NCBI GenBank assembly: GCA_023386265.1
Contig: JAEWKA010000008.1
Location: 552,303-616,302 of the forward strand
Reading direction: 5' to 3'
Length of the DNA: 64,000 nucleotides
Source of the DNA: Bacillota bacterium
GTDB taxonomy: Bacteria; Bacillota; Clostridia; Oscillospirales; Oscillospiraceae
Part shown: positions 15,893 to 23,831 of the stretch, piece after piece
How the letters are laid out: each line of letters opens with the position of its first letter
How positions within the stretch are numbered: the stretch's first letter is position 1
Made by a program: the position numbers and the translations under genes
Notes under the pieces: model-generated
Told to the model about the DNA's origin: nothing
Databases searched by the model: none
The model's input: only the letters and a program-made list of their open reading frames with translations

Positions 15893-17464
15893 TTACCTCA
15901 TCAGCCCATACTTCTTGCATTTTTGGTCGGAGATATGGTAGAGCGGCAGGAGCTTATCGAACACCTTGTCGAAAACCTGCTCGCTCATCTCGTCATAGAA
16001 TTTGTGTACCTGCATATCAGGCTCGAAACGGTTGCGCTCATGGACCATCGCGGCGCAGGCCTCTTCGTAGTCCTTGAAATATCCGAGCGCTTTAAACGCG
16101 ACCATGGCGCTGCCCACACCGCAGGCCTCATGGGTCTGTGTGCGCACTACGGGGATTCCGAACATATCCGCTGTGATCTGGCAGATTTCCGCGCTCTGCG
16201 AACCGCCGCCCGCCACATAAAGGGTTTTTATCTTGGTTTTCGCGCGTTTCTCCATCTTTTTCATTCCGCTGTACAGACAGTAATTAATGCCCTCGATTAT
16301 GGCCCTGTAAACATGAATTCTTGTATGGACATCGGAAAACCCGATGATGGCGCCCTTCGCGAAGGGCATATTCGTGTCGGCTGTGAAATAGGGCTGAAGT
16401 AAAAGTCCGTTGCAGCCTGCGGGAACCTCTTTGAGTCTCTCGTTTAGCAGTTCCTCTGGGGAAGCCTTCTGCGTTTCCGCCTCCATTACTTCCTTGGCAG
16501 CAAATTCGCGCTTGAACCACGAAATCAGCCAGTAGCCGCGGAGAACCTCTTTTTCCGGATTCCAGCGTCCATCGACAACGGAGCAATAGGCCGGCATAAA
16601 GGGCTCAGGCTCGACATAGCTCGAGGTCGAAAATTCTATGGTCGCAGTTGTCCCGAAGCTGATGGCGGCCTTGTCGTCACTGATTACTGAAAGACCCAAG
16701 GTTTCACAGTTCTTATCTGAGCCTGTCGCGATGAGCGGCGTACCCTCCGGTATACCCGTTGCAAGCGCCGCTTCCGCTGTTATTCCGCCCAGCACGGTTT
16801 CGGGCTTCACAATTTCAAACCGCTGCGAGTTTTTAACGTTAAATACGCAGCTCGCAGGATTGCTTTTGGTCATCCATGTGCGGGTTTTGTTGTCAAAGGG
16901 TATGCGTCCGCAGCAGCTTGCGTCCGTATCGACGATTCTGCCGCATAGTTTATAATTCATGTATCCGGAAAGTAGAATAAAATACTTCGTTTTTTCCCAA
17001 ATCTCGGGTTCTGCTTCCTCAATCCAATTGCAGAAAGAGGCTTTTCGTTGGAGCATTACGGTGCTGTCCATATTAATCGCCTTAAAAAGGGCGCGCATGT
17101 GAAGCGGCAGCTTTTTTTCGCACTTTGCCTGCCTGTTATCCAGCCAGACGATAGCGTCACGCAAAGGTTTGCCGTTTTCGTCAAGGCAGATGTTGGTAGC
17201 GCGGATAGTTGCCACGGTCACCGCAATGATGTCTTTCCAACGCACTCCTGCCTGCTCCTTGAGTCTATTTGCACAATCGCAAATAATCTCCCAGTAAAAA
17301 TCAGGTCTTTGCTCCGCCCAGCCCGGGTTCAAGGAATAGTAAGGCTGTTCATATTGCTTCTGGGCTATATACAGGATGTTTCCGTGTGGATCAACGAGCA
17401 CCGCGCGGGCGCTTTGTGTGCCAATATCAAAGGTTAGAACCAAAGAGTTTTCCAAAGTCAGCAT
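15893..17464 (-). CDS. FGGY-family carbohydrate/polyol kinase
   Basis: A 523-residue kinase of the FGGY family: LVLTFDIGTQSARAVLVD as the first phosphate loop, AIVWLDNRQ as a substrate-loop motif, ISFGTTATIEFSTSS in the second domain, and TLYVAGGGSQSAEICQITAD as the adenosine motif. It does not carry the glycerol-kinase run around GITNQRET; the corresponding place reads AVTVATIRATNICLDENG. The sugar or polyol is therefore unknown: a polyol such as erythritol or glycerol would fit the adjacent GlpA-like dehydrogenase. It lies between DUF1667 (15 nt) and etfB (5 nt) in one dense operon. Confidence 0.85.
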   Translation of the reverse strand: MLTLENSLVLTFDIGTQSARAVLVDPHGNILYIAQKQYEQPYYSLNPGWAEQRPDFYWEIICDCANRLKEQAGVRWKDIIAVTVATIRATNICLDENGKPLRDAIVWLDNRQAKCEKKLPLHMRALFKAINMDSTVMLQRKASFCNWIEEAEPEIWEKTKYFILLSGYMNYKLCGRIVDTDASCCGRIPFDNKTRTWMTKSNPASCVFNVKNSQRFEIVKPETVLGGITAEAALATGIPEGTPLIATGSDKNCETLGLSVISDDKAAISFGTTATIEFSTSSYVEPEPFMPAYCSVVDGRWNPEKEVLRGYWLISWFKREFAAKEVMEAETQKASPEELLNERLKEVPAGCNGLLLQPYFTADTNMPFAKGAIIGFSDVHTRIHVYRAIIEGINYCLYSGMKKMEKRAKTKIKTLYVAGGGSQSAEICQITADMFGIPVVRTQTHEACGVGSAMVAFKALGYFKDYEEACAAMVHERNRFEPDMQVHKFYDEMSEQVFDKVFDKLLPLYHISDQKCKKYGLMR

Positions 17465-17479
17465 CCCCCTATTCTTTTT

Positions 17480-17839
17480 TTAGTATATATCAACATCGTC
17501 CGTCGCTACAAGGTCAACGCCTAAATTCATAAAGTTATTTACAATAACATCTCCGCATTTCAGCTTTGTGCTAACAATAATTTTGTTGATTTCCGCCATT
17601 GCGTTTTTAATCTCACCCTTCGGAATTGCCCCTGTTATCCGAACAGGCAGGACGGGGTGCTCCCGAAATGCGGTCGCGACCGTGCTTGTGAGGGTTCTTT
17701 GGGGACATAGCAGCTCGCTTTTGGCGTATTCCTCACCCTTTGGGCACTTATTTCCCGTTACAGTGACTTCTCCGCCGTTTTCCTCCGCGCGTAGGGAACA
17801 GCCGTTGGGGCATACGATACAAATAATTTCTTTGACCAT
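17480..17839 (-). CDS. DUF1667 protein
   Basis: A 119-residue protein with cysteines suited to metal or Fe-S binding: CIVCPNGCSL near the start, NKCPKGEEY and ELLCPQRTLTS. It ends GVDLVATDDVDIY. DUF1667 proteins are typically encoded next to a FAD/NAD oxidoreductase and a glycerol-3-phosphate-dehydrogenase-like flavoprotein, as here, and are presumed to be a small electron-transfer subunit. The upstream oxidoreductase stop is one base away. Function as a third subunit is inference from gene association. Confidence 0.88.
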   Translation of the reverse strand: MVKEIICIVCPNGCSLRAEENGGEVTVTGNKCPKGEEYAKSELLCPQRTLTSTVATAFREHPVLPVRITGAIPKGEIKNAMAEINKIIVSTKLKCGDVIVNNFMNLGVDLVATDDVDIY

Positions 17840-17840
17840 C

Positions 17841-19085
17841 TTATGCCTCCCTCATTTCTAGAGCAATCCCATCGCCGGCCTTGACACTGCTGAAATCGAC
17901 TTCTATCCGTTCCATCTCTGGCGGCTTCAGCTTCATAAATTTTCTTTTATAGACGCTCTTTCCGTTAACTAGAACATCAACCTCGGTTTTTTCACGCACG
18001 TCCCGACTGCGGAAAAACAGCACCGTTTTCGACGCGTCTGAGGCTACGTCCAACTTTTCCGGCACAGCGTAGGCAAAATCCTTGACTGCCGCAATGTCGA
18101 CGAGTTCTCTTTTTTTGCCACAATACTCCGCCGCCGCGCTTCCGGCGGCGTCGCCTGATTCGGAAACGTAATCCACAAGGTCATTCACATGCAGGGCGTT
18201 TCCGCAAACAAACACGCCATCTAATGAGGTCTCATAATTCTGGTCGCAGACAGGTCCCTTTGTTTTTGGGTCAAGCTTAATATCAAGTGTCTCCGCAAGC
18301 TCGTTTTCGGGAATGAGCCCCACGGAAAGTATGAGTGTGTCGCACTCAATAATCTTCTCCGTTCCGGCTATCGGACGCATTTTATCATCGACCTTGGCGA
18401 TTTCGACCGCCGTGAGGCGGCTTTCTCCGAAAAGACGGGTAACCGTGTGGCTGACATGGAGCGGGATATCAAAATCGTCCAAACACTGCGCGATGTTGCG
18501 CGTAAGTCCGCTGGGTGTGGGCTTTACCTCATACACGCCGATAACCTCCGCACCCTCCAGCGTCAGACGTCGTGCCATGATAATCCCGATGTCTCCGCTG
18601 CCCAGAATGACGCATTTTCTCGCAGGCATCTCGCCCAGAATGTTCAGGTAATACTGTGCGCTTCCTGCCGTAAAAACTCCTGCAGGGCGGGTTCCCTGAA
18701 TAGCGACCTGCTTCGCCGTTCGCTCACGGCAACCCGTGGAGAGAACGAGGGCTTTGCTGGTTACAGTTTTAATACCGGCGCGGCTAACGAGCGTTATGTG
18801 GAAAACACCATCCTTTTTAACTATGCGCGTTACGAAAGTCAGTAGCGAGACTTCGATCTTTGAGGCTTTGACTTCATTTATATATCTGTTGGCATATTCG
18901 CAGCCCGAGAGCTTTTCTCCGAAACGGATAAGCCCGAAGCCGTCATGTATGCACTGGTTCAGAATCCCGCCCATTCGCGCCGCTCGTTCGACTAATAGCA
19001 CACGTTTGCCCTTTTTCTCGGCGGCAAGCGACGCCGCGAGTCCGGCAGGTCCCGCGCCAATAACGGTTACGTCAAAATCAGTCAT
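17841..19085 (-). CDS. FAD/NAD-dependent oxidoreductase (GlpA partner)
   Basis: A 414-residue two-dinucleotide-domain flavoprotein: FAD motif DVTVIGAGPAGLAASLAAEK, ALVLSTGCRERTA, then the NAD motif CVILGSGDIGIIMARRLTLE and the late FAD motif GVFVCGNALHVNDLVDYVSE. No redox-active CxxC of disulfide reductases is visible. The start at 19085 (MTDFDVTV) overlaps the upstream dehydrogenase gene by eight bases. Together with the GlpA-like protein and DUF1667 it forms the oxidoreductase trio known from clostridial glycerol loci and probably passes substrate electrons to NAD. Confidence 0.9.
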   Translation of the reverse strand: MTDFDVTVIGAGPAGLAASLAAEKKGKRVLLVERAARMGGILNQCIHDGFGLIRFGEKLSGCEYANRYINEVKASKIEVSLLTFVTRIVKKDGVFHITLVSRAGIKTVTSKALVLSTGCRERTAKQVAIQGTRPAGVFTAGSAQYYLNILGEMPARKCVILGSGDIGIIMARRLTLEGAEVIGVYEVKPTPSGLTRNIAQCLDDFDIPLHVSHTVTRLFGESRLTAVEIAKVDDKMRPIAGTEKIIECDTLILSVGLIPENELAETLDIKLDPKTKGPVCDQNYETSLDGVFVCGNALHVNDLVDYVSESGDAAGSAAAEYCGKKRELVDIAAVKDFAYAVPEKLDVASDASKTVLFFRSRDVREKTEVDVLVNGKSVYKRKFMKLKPPEMERIEVDFSSVKAGDGIALEMREA

Positions 19086-20799
19086 TCCTGTCGCCCCCCT
19101 TGCTCCTTCCAAACAAAATCCTGCTCTCTTCATCCGCTTTGCAGACCTCTTCAAGCGGAATGTTCTTCTGTTCGGAAATAATTTTTGCAACGTTCGGGCC
19201 GCAGAAACCGCCCTGACATCTGCCCATACCCGGGCGGCAGCGTTTCTTCACGCCGTCCACAGTTTCGCAGGGGACACTGCGATTCAGCGCGTCAATTATT
19301 TCTCCGCGGCTAATCTCCTCGCAGCGGCACACAATCTCGCCGTATTCGGGATTTTGTGCAATTAGCGCAGATCTTTCCTCGTCACCGAGCCTTGCCACAC
19401 GCGGAATTCCCCGCCGCTGCGGGTTAAATTTCTCGTTCGACAAAACCTTTCTACCGCGCTCCGAAAGAAGCTCGACGCACATTTTAGCTATATCCAGCGC
19501 AATCGCGGGAGCCGCTGTTATTCCGGGAGACTGTATCCCTGCGGCATGGACTAGGTTGCGTGTTTTGCGTCCCTTTTCAACAATAAAATCTTCCTCAAAG
19601 GTTGGTGCGCGAACACCCGAAAAATATGTAATTGTATCCCCGCGGGATATTTTTTCGGTCGCTTTGGACTGCTTTTCGAACACCGCAGCGATGTTTTTGT
19701 CCTCGGTTGTGAAATCCTCTTTTTTGTAGGTCTCAACTGCGTCCGGTCCAACAAGCACATTGTTGTCGATTGTGCGCACAATGCCGCCGCCCTTTGTATT
19801 AACTTCGGTTTTTTCCTTCCCACGAAGAGTGTACGAGGTGTTGACGAATCGTGCCGTTTTTTTATCAAGGATGGTATTCGTGCCCTTTCTCGGGTGAATA
19901 GAGAAAAAGCGGTCGTGAGCCATTTTAGCAATATCTTCCGCGAAAACTCCAGCGGCGTTTACAACGACCTTGGGGTAAACCGTACCGCGGTTTGTGGTCA
20001 CGGAAATGATTCTTTCACCTTCCACTTCCATGCCGAGAACCGCCGTATTGAGCGACAGCTTTGCCCCGTTGTCAACGGCATTTTCCCCATAGGCTATGGT
20101 CAGATTATAGGGGCAGACGATTCCGCCGGTGGGGAAGAACATTCCGCATTTCAGTTCCTCTCTGACAGCAGGTTCAAATGCGTGAAGCTGCTGCTGATTA
20201 AAAACCTTAACTTTTCCCAGACCCATCAATTTGAAATAAATCGTTGAAAGGTGTAGAATCGGCAGCAGCTTTTCTGAATCAAACGCAACCGACTGCCCGC
20301 AGCGGTCAAAGTCAACATCAAGCTCATCTGTTATCCTGCCAAACATACGGTTGCCCGCAAGATTGTATTTTTGCTTCAGACTGCCCTTGACGAGGTCAAT
20401 TCCAGGATGCACACAGCCGTCATTTCTGCCGGACGCGCCCAGCGCAAGGTCGTATTCCTTTTCCACAAGCAGAACGTCCAAGTCCCATTTCATCAGTTCT
20501 CTGGCAATTGAGGCGCCGATTATACCACCGCCGATTACGAGGACATCGGGGTGCTGTCCGTCTATCGCCTTGTCGCAGAGCTCGGGTGTGCGCATCGGCG
20601 GAATTTCGTCTCCCGTGAAGTGCACATCGTTAATAACATGCACCTTTCCAAATTTTTTTGCGGCACAGAAGCCGGCGTTCACCATATCATTCCAGTTTGA
20701 GCTTTCGCCCTCCAAAACAAGCCCCTCAGTACATTCGCGGACGGAGAAATCAACAAACCCGTTCTCTTTAAGTTTTTTATTTATTTTTTCAACATTCAC
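19078..20799 (-). CDS. GlpA-like FAD dehydrogenase with BFD [2Fe-2S] domain and N-terminal extension
   Basis: About 573 residues from GTG 20799, chosen because GGAGGA lies six bases before it. Residues ~85-430 are a DAO-type FAD domain (DVLVIGGGIIGASIARELMK, LALGASGRNDGCVHPGID, AAGIQSPGITAAPAIALD). The C-terminus carries a BFD-like cluster domain (IVCRCEEISRGEI, KKRCRPGMGRCQGGFC). Unusually, ~84 residues precede the FAD domain and resemble a BON-type fold (GLVLEGESSNWNDMVNAGFC, KVHVINDVHFTG). The family oxidises glycerol-3-phosphate or related 2-hydroxy compounds. Operon position beside an FGGY kinase points to a phosphorylated polyol. Confidence 0.85.
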   Translation of the reverse strand: MNVEKINKKLKENGFVDFSVRECTEGLVLEGESSNWNDMVNAGFCAAKKFGKVHVINDVHFTGDEIPPMRTPELCDKAIDGQHPDVLVIGGGIIGASIARELMKWDLDVLLVEKEYDLALGASGRNDGCVHPGIDLVKGSLKQKYNLAGNRMFGRITDELDVDFDRCGQSVAFDSEKLLPILHLSTIYFKLMGLGKVKVFNQQQLHAFEPAVREELKCGMFFPTGGIVCPYNLTIAYGENAVDNGAKLSLNTAVLGMEVEGERIISVTTNRGTVYPKVVVNAAGVFAEDIAKMAHDRFFSIHPRKGTNTILDKKTARFVNTSYTLRGKEKTEVNTKGGGIVRTIDNNVLVGPDAVETYKKEDFTTEDKNIAAVFEKQSKATEKISRGDTITYFSGVRAPTFEEDFIVEKGRKTRNLVHAAGIQSPGITAAPAIALDIAKMCVELLSERGRKVLSNEKFNPQRRGIPRVARLGDEERSALIAQNPEYGEIVCRCEEISRGEIIDALNRSVPCETVDGVKKRCRPGMGRCQGGFCGPNVAKIISEQKNIPLEEVCKADEESRILFGRSKGGDRND

Positions 20800-20838
20800 A
20801 GCAGCTCCTCCAAGCAATCAGCGTTTTGCGGTACCCTA

Positions 20839-22263
20839 TCAGACAAGCAGAATTCCCTCGTTGAGGATTCCGTTCGGGTCGAGCGCCTCCTTGAGCTTAT
20901 ACATAAGCTCATAGGAACTGCCGTGCTCCTGCGGCATCCAAGCAGTACGGTATTTTCCGCTGCCGTGGTGGTGGGCTATGCTGCCGCCGCGCTTTAGAGT
21001 TTCCTCCATGATGATTCTGATTACATGCATATAGTCCTCTTTCACAGTACCCTTTTCGCGCACCTGAAACAGGAATTGAAAGTAAATATTTGTGCCGTTT
21101 ATATAGCTGTGGGAGGAGTGTCCGCCGATTGCGATAAGGTTTTCAAGCTCATCAGGCATTTTTTGCAGAACAGCCTCATAAATTTTTCCGATTTCCGACC
21201 ATGACGCGGAGATTTCGCAGGTGTCTACGCAGGTATTCATCGAATACAGTTGGCGGCTCGTCTCCTCAAGCTCAAGGCTTACATCGTTGCGGTGCTCGAC
21301 CCACAATTCAACGGGTTTTGTACCGAGAGACTGCGCACCGTGTTTTTTGACAATGGCGTCAACCGCCTCACCTGTCGCGTCCGCAATGGACTTCGGGCCC
21401 TCGGCAAGGAAAAGCATAAGAGCTTTGCCAGGGTCTGTTACGGCGTTGAACAGGAGCTCAACCTCCAGAGGGTCGTGGAGTCTGACAACGGCGGGACGGT
21501 AGCCCTCGACCATTATTTCGCGGATAGCCTCCAGCCCCGTCTGCATATCGTCGATTTGATAAGCGCACAGCCAACGCTCCTCTGGCTTATACTTAAAAAT
21601 TTTCACGGTTACCTCAGTGATGAAACCCAGCGTTCCCTCGCAGCCGAGGAAAAGTGAACGGAGGTCGGGGCCCACGGAGCGGCGCGGCACATTCTTTATT
21701 CTGACAATATCCCCGTTCGGCAGCACCGCCTCCATCCCGACAAGCAAATCCTCGATTCCGCCGTAGAGCGTGGAAAACTGGCCTATGCTTCTTGTGGCGA
21801 CAAGTCCGCCCATCTGCGCGAGCGGCAGAGATTGGGGGCTGTGGCCCGTGGTATAGCCCATTTTGTTGAGGTAGTTTTCAAGATACTGGAGCGGCGTTCC
21901 GCAGAGCGCGGTGACCTGCATATCTTTTTCGTTTACGTCTACGATTTTATTCATCTCGGAACCGTCCAGCATGACGGCGCCCGCAACCGGCTCGATACCC
22001 ATAGTGACGCTGGAGCCGCCCGTGCGCGGAGTGACCTTGACCTTATTATCATTAAGGAATTTCAAAACGTCCGAAGCCTGCTTCGTATCCTTGACCTTTA
22101 CAACACAGAGCGCCTTCGGCGCGTCAAAAACGCCGTCGTCCCGCTCATAGCGGCGAAAGCCAATGTAATCCTTGGTCGCGTCTATGATGGCCTCGTCACC
22201 AAGGCTCAATTTATCCTGTCCTACTATTGAGGACAAACCGCTGATAATTTCTTCGTTTTTCAT
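20839..22263 (-). CDS. FAD-binding oxidase, GlcD/alkylglycerone-phosphate-synthase-like
   Basis: A 474-residue PCMH-type FAD protein: DNKVKVTPRTGGSSVTMGIE, ALCGTPLQYLENYLNKMGY, GHSPQSLPLAQMGGLVATRS. The C-terminal GGSIAHHHGSGKYRTAWMPQ matches the HHHGxGK catalytic region of alkyldihydroxyacetone-phosphate synthases and their bacterial oxidase relatives. It closes ALDPNGILNEGILL. It is the first gene of the minus-strand operon and differs clearly from the second oxidase at 12627. Possible roles are oxidation of a 2-hydroxyacid or action on a glycerone-phosphate-like substrate; ether-lipid synthesis is not supported by the context. Confidence 0.83.
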   Translation of the reverse strand: MKNEEIISGLSSIVGQDKLSLGDEAIIDATKDYIGFRRYERDDGVFDAPKALCVVKVKDTKQASDVLKFLNDNKVKVTPRTGGSSVTMGIEPVAGAVMLDGSEMNKIVDVNEKDMQVTALCGTPLQYLENYLNKMGYTTGHSPQSLPLAQMGGLVATRSIGQFSTLYGGIEDLLVGMEAVLPNGDIVRIKNVPRRSVGPDLRSLFLGCEGTLGFITEVTVKIFKYKPEERWLCAYQIDDMQTGLEAIREIMVEGYRPAVVRLHDPLEVELLFNAVTDPGKALMLFLAEGPKSIADATGEAVDAIVKKHGAQSLGTKPVELWVEHRNDVSLELEETSRQLYSMNTCVDTCEISASWSEIGKIYEAVLQKMPDELENLIAIGGHSSHSYINGTNIYFQFLFQVREKGTVKEDYMHVIRIIMEETLKRGGSIAHHHGSGKYRTAWMPQEHGSSYELMYKLKEALDPNGILNEGILLV

Positions 22264-22288
22264 ATATATTTCCTCTCAATGTCTAATT

Positions 22289-22302
22289 TACAATTTATTG
22301 TA
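22289..22302. promoter_or_regulatory. palindrome over the -10 region of the flavoprotein operon
   Basis: TACAATTTATTGTA is a perfect palindrome with six-base arms. On the minus strand its TACAAT is a good -10 with TTGTGA 17 nt upstream. It is the obvious operator candidate for the regulator of this locus. TTGACA-17-TAGAGT just upstream is an alternative promoter. Confidence 0.5.
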
Positions 22303-22406
22303 CTTTTAATTTGACTCTATCACAAGCTCCGTTTCCTGTCAATTATCGAAGCCGCCTAAGTTTCAATTATATTTTTGGCATCATTAATACCGAGGCCTCT
22401 TTAGGA

Positions 22407-22435
22407 TTGATTATTTCTGGATGAATAGTTATAAT
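22407..22435 (+). promoter_or_regulatory. SigA promoter of the MFS-GH2 operon
   Basis: TTGATT, a 17-nt spacer and TATAAT. The predicted start near 22442 leaves a 100-nt leader before the MFS gene. Confidence 0.6.
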
Positions 22436-22541
22436 ATGGTCATTACTTGGAAAAAGAATTTCTTTTTTACGCACGACATTTCTACAAACGAACCTGCGTA
22501 TATTGATGACTTGCAGTCGTCATCATAAAGGAGCTTCAAAA

Positions 22542-23831
22542 ATGGAAAAACTCACAAAGCGTTTATGGGCATCCTTTCTTCTTCTTGGTCTGATGGGACA
22601 GTTCGCGTGGACAATTGAGAACATGTATTTCAACGTTTTTCTTTACAACACGATTTCGACCGACCCCTCATACATAGCCGCAATGGTGGCGGCGAGTGCT
22701 GTTGTTGCAACTCTTTCCACTCTTTTCATGGGTTCGCTGTCTGACCGCGTCGGGAAGCGAAAAGTGTTTATTTGCGGCGGCTATATTATCTGGGGTCTAT
22801 CTACGATGGCTTTTGGACTGATAAATGTCCAGCACGCAGCCGCATGGTTTCCTACGCTGAACGCTGTGTCTACCGCTGCAATGATGGTTGTGCTGATGGA
22901 CTGCATAATGACCTTTTTCGGCTCCACTGCCAATGACGCAGCCTTTAACGCCTTTGTGACGGATGTCACGAACGATAAAATCCGCGGAAAAGTCGAGTCG
23001 GTGCTGGCTGTACTGCCGCTTGTTTCCATGCTGATAATCTTCGGCGGCTTTGACTTTATGACGAAGCAGGGGCATTGGAATCAGTTTTTCGGCATCTTCG
23101 GCGCTCTTGTGACGCTGACCGGCCTTGCTTCCATCTTCCTATTAAAGGACAGCCACGTAGAGGCTAAAAAAGAATCCTTCTTTAAAAACCTTGTCGCTGG
23201 CTTCCGTCCGTCCGTTATTCGGGGAAACCCCGCTCTATATCTTACACTTTCGGCTTTCGCCTTATTTTCCTGCGCTGTGCAGATTTTTTTCCCGTATCTG
23301 ATTATCTATATGCAGAATTACCTGTTAATTGAAAACTACGCCATTGTGCTGGGGATAGTGCTTCTCCTCGCCTCACTTATAAGCGTTATCGGCGGACGTT
23401 TTATCGACAAATCTGGCAAGCTCAATTTTGTTCTGCCCGCAGCAGCAGTTATGTTTATCGGGCTTCTGGGAATGTTTTTCGTTCGCGGAGCCGCCTTTGT
23501 TATAGTAACGGGTACCATCATGATGGGCGGCTACATGCTGGTGACTGCCGCGCTATCCGCATCGATTCGGGACTTCACGCCCAAAGACAGCGTCGGAGAG
23601 TTTCAGGGCATCCGCATGATTTTTGCGGTAATGCTTCCGATGATTATTGGCCCCTCGATAGGCGCCGCAGTAATCAAAAACAGCGGCAACACATATACCG
23701 ATTTGGGCATTGTCAAAAGCGTACCCACCCCCGCGATTTTTCTTGCCTCGGCTGCTGCCCTTCTGCTTATTATTATTCCGATTATTATTTTGAAACGGAG
23801 ATCAAAGAATGAAAACAGTGTGGGGAGATAA
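22542..23831 (+). CDS. MFS transporter (sugar/glycoside-type)
   Basis: A 429-residue major facilitator from ATG 22542, behind AAAGGAG. Twelve membrane segments are readable; the loop between segments 2 and 3 reads SLSDRVGKRKVFICGGY (the MFS motif DRxGRR/K), and the middle loop (~residues 195-215) is charged. The overall look is that of GPH/SLC45-like sugar carriers. The glycosidase gene begins 23 bases before its stop codon, so carrier and hydrolase are co-translated, which implies uptake of an intact glycoside. Substrate unknown. Confidence 0.85.
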   Translation: MEKLTKRLWASFLLLGLMGQFAWTIENMYFNVFLYNTISTDPSYIAAMVAASAVVATLSTLFMGSLSDRVGKRKVFICGGYIIWGLSTMAFGLINVQHAAAWFPTLNAVSTAAMMVVLMDCIMTFFGSTANDAAFNAFVTDVTNDKIRGKVESVLAVLPLVSMLIIFGGFDFMTKQGHWNQFFGIFGALVTLTGLASIFLLKDSHVEAKKESFFKNLVAGFRPSVIRGNPALYLTLSAFALFSCAVQIFFPYLIIYMQNYLLIENYAIVLGIVLLLASLISVIGGRFIDKSGKLNFVLPAAAVMFIGLLGMFFVRGAAFVIVTGTIMMGGYMLVTAALSASIRDFTPKDSVGEFQGIRMIFAVMLPMIIGPSIGAAVIKNSGNTYTDLGIVKSVPTPAIFLASAAALLLIIIPIIILKRRSKNENSVGR

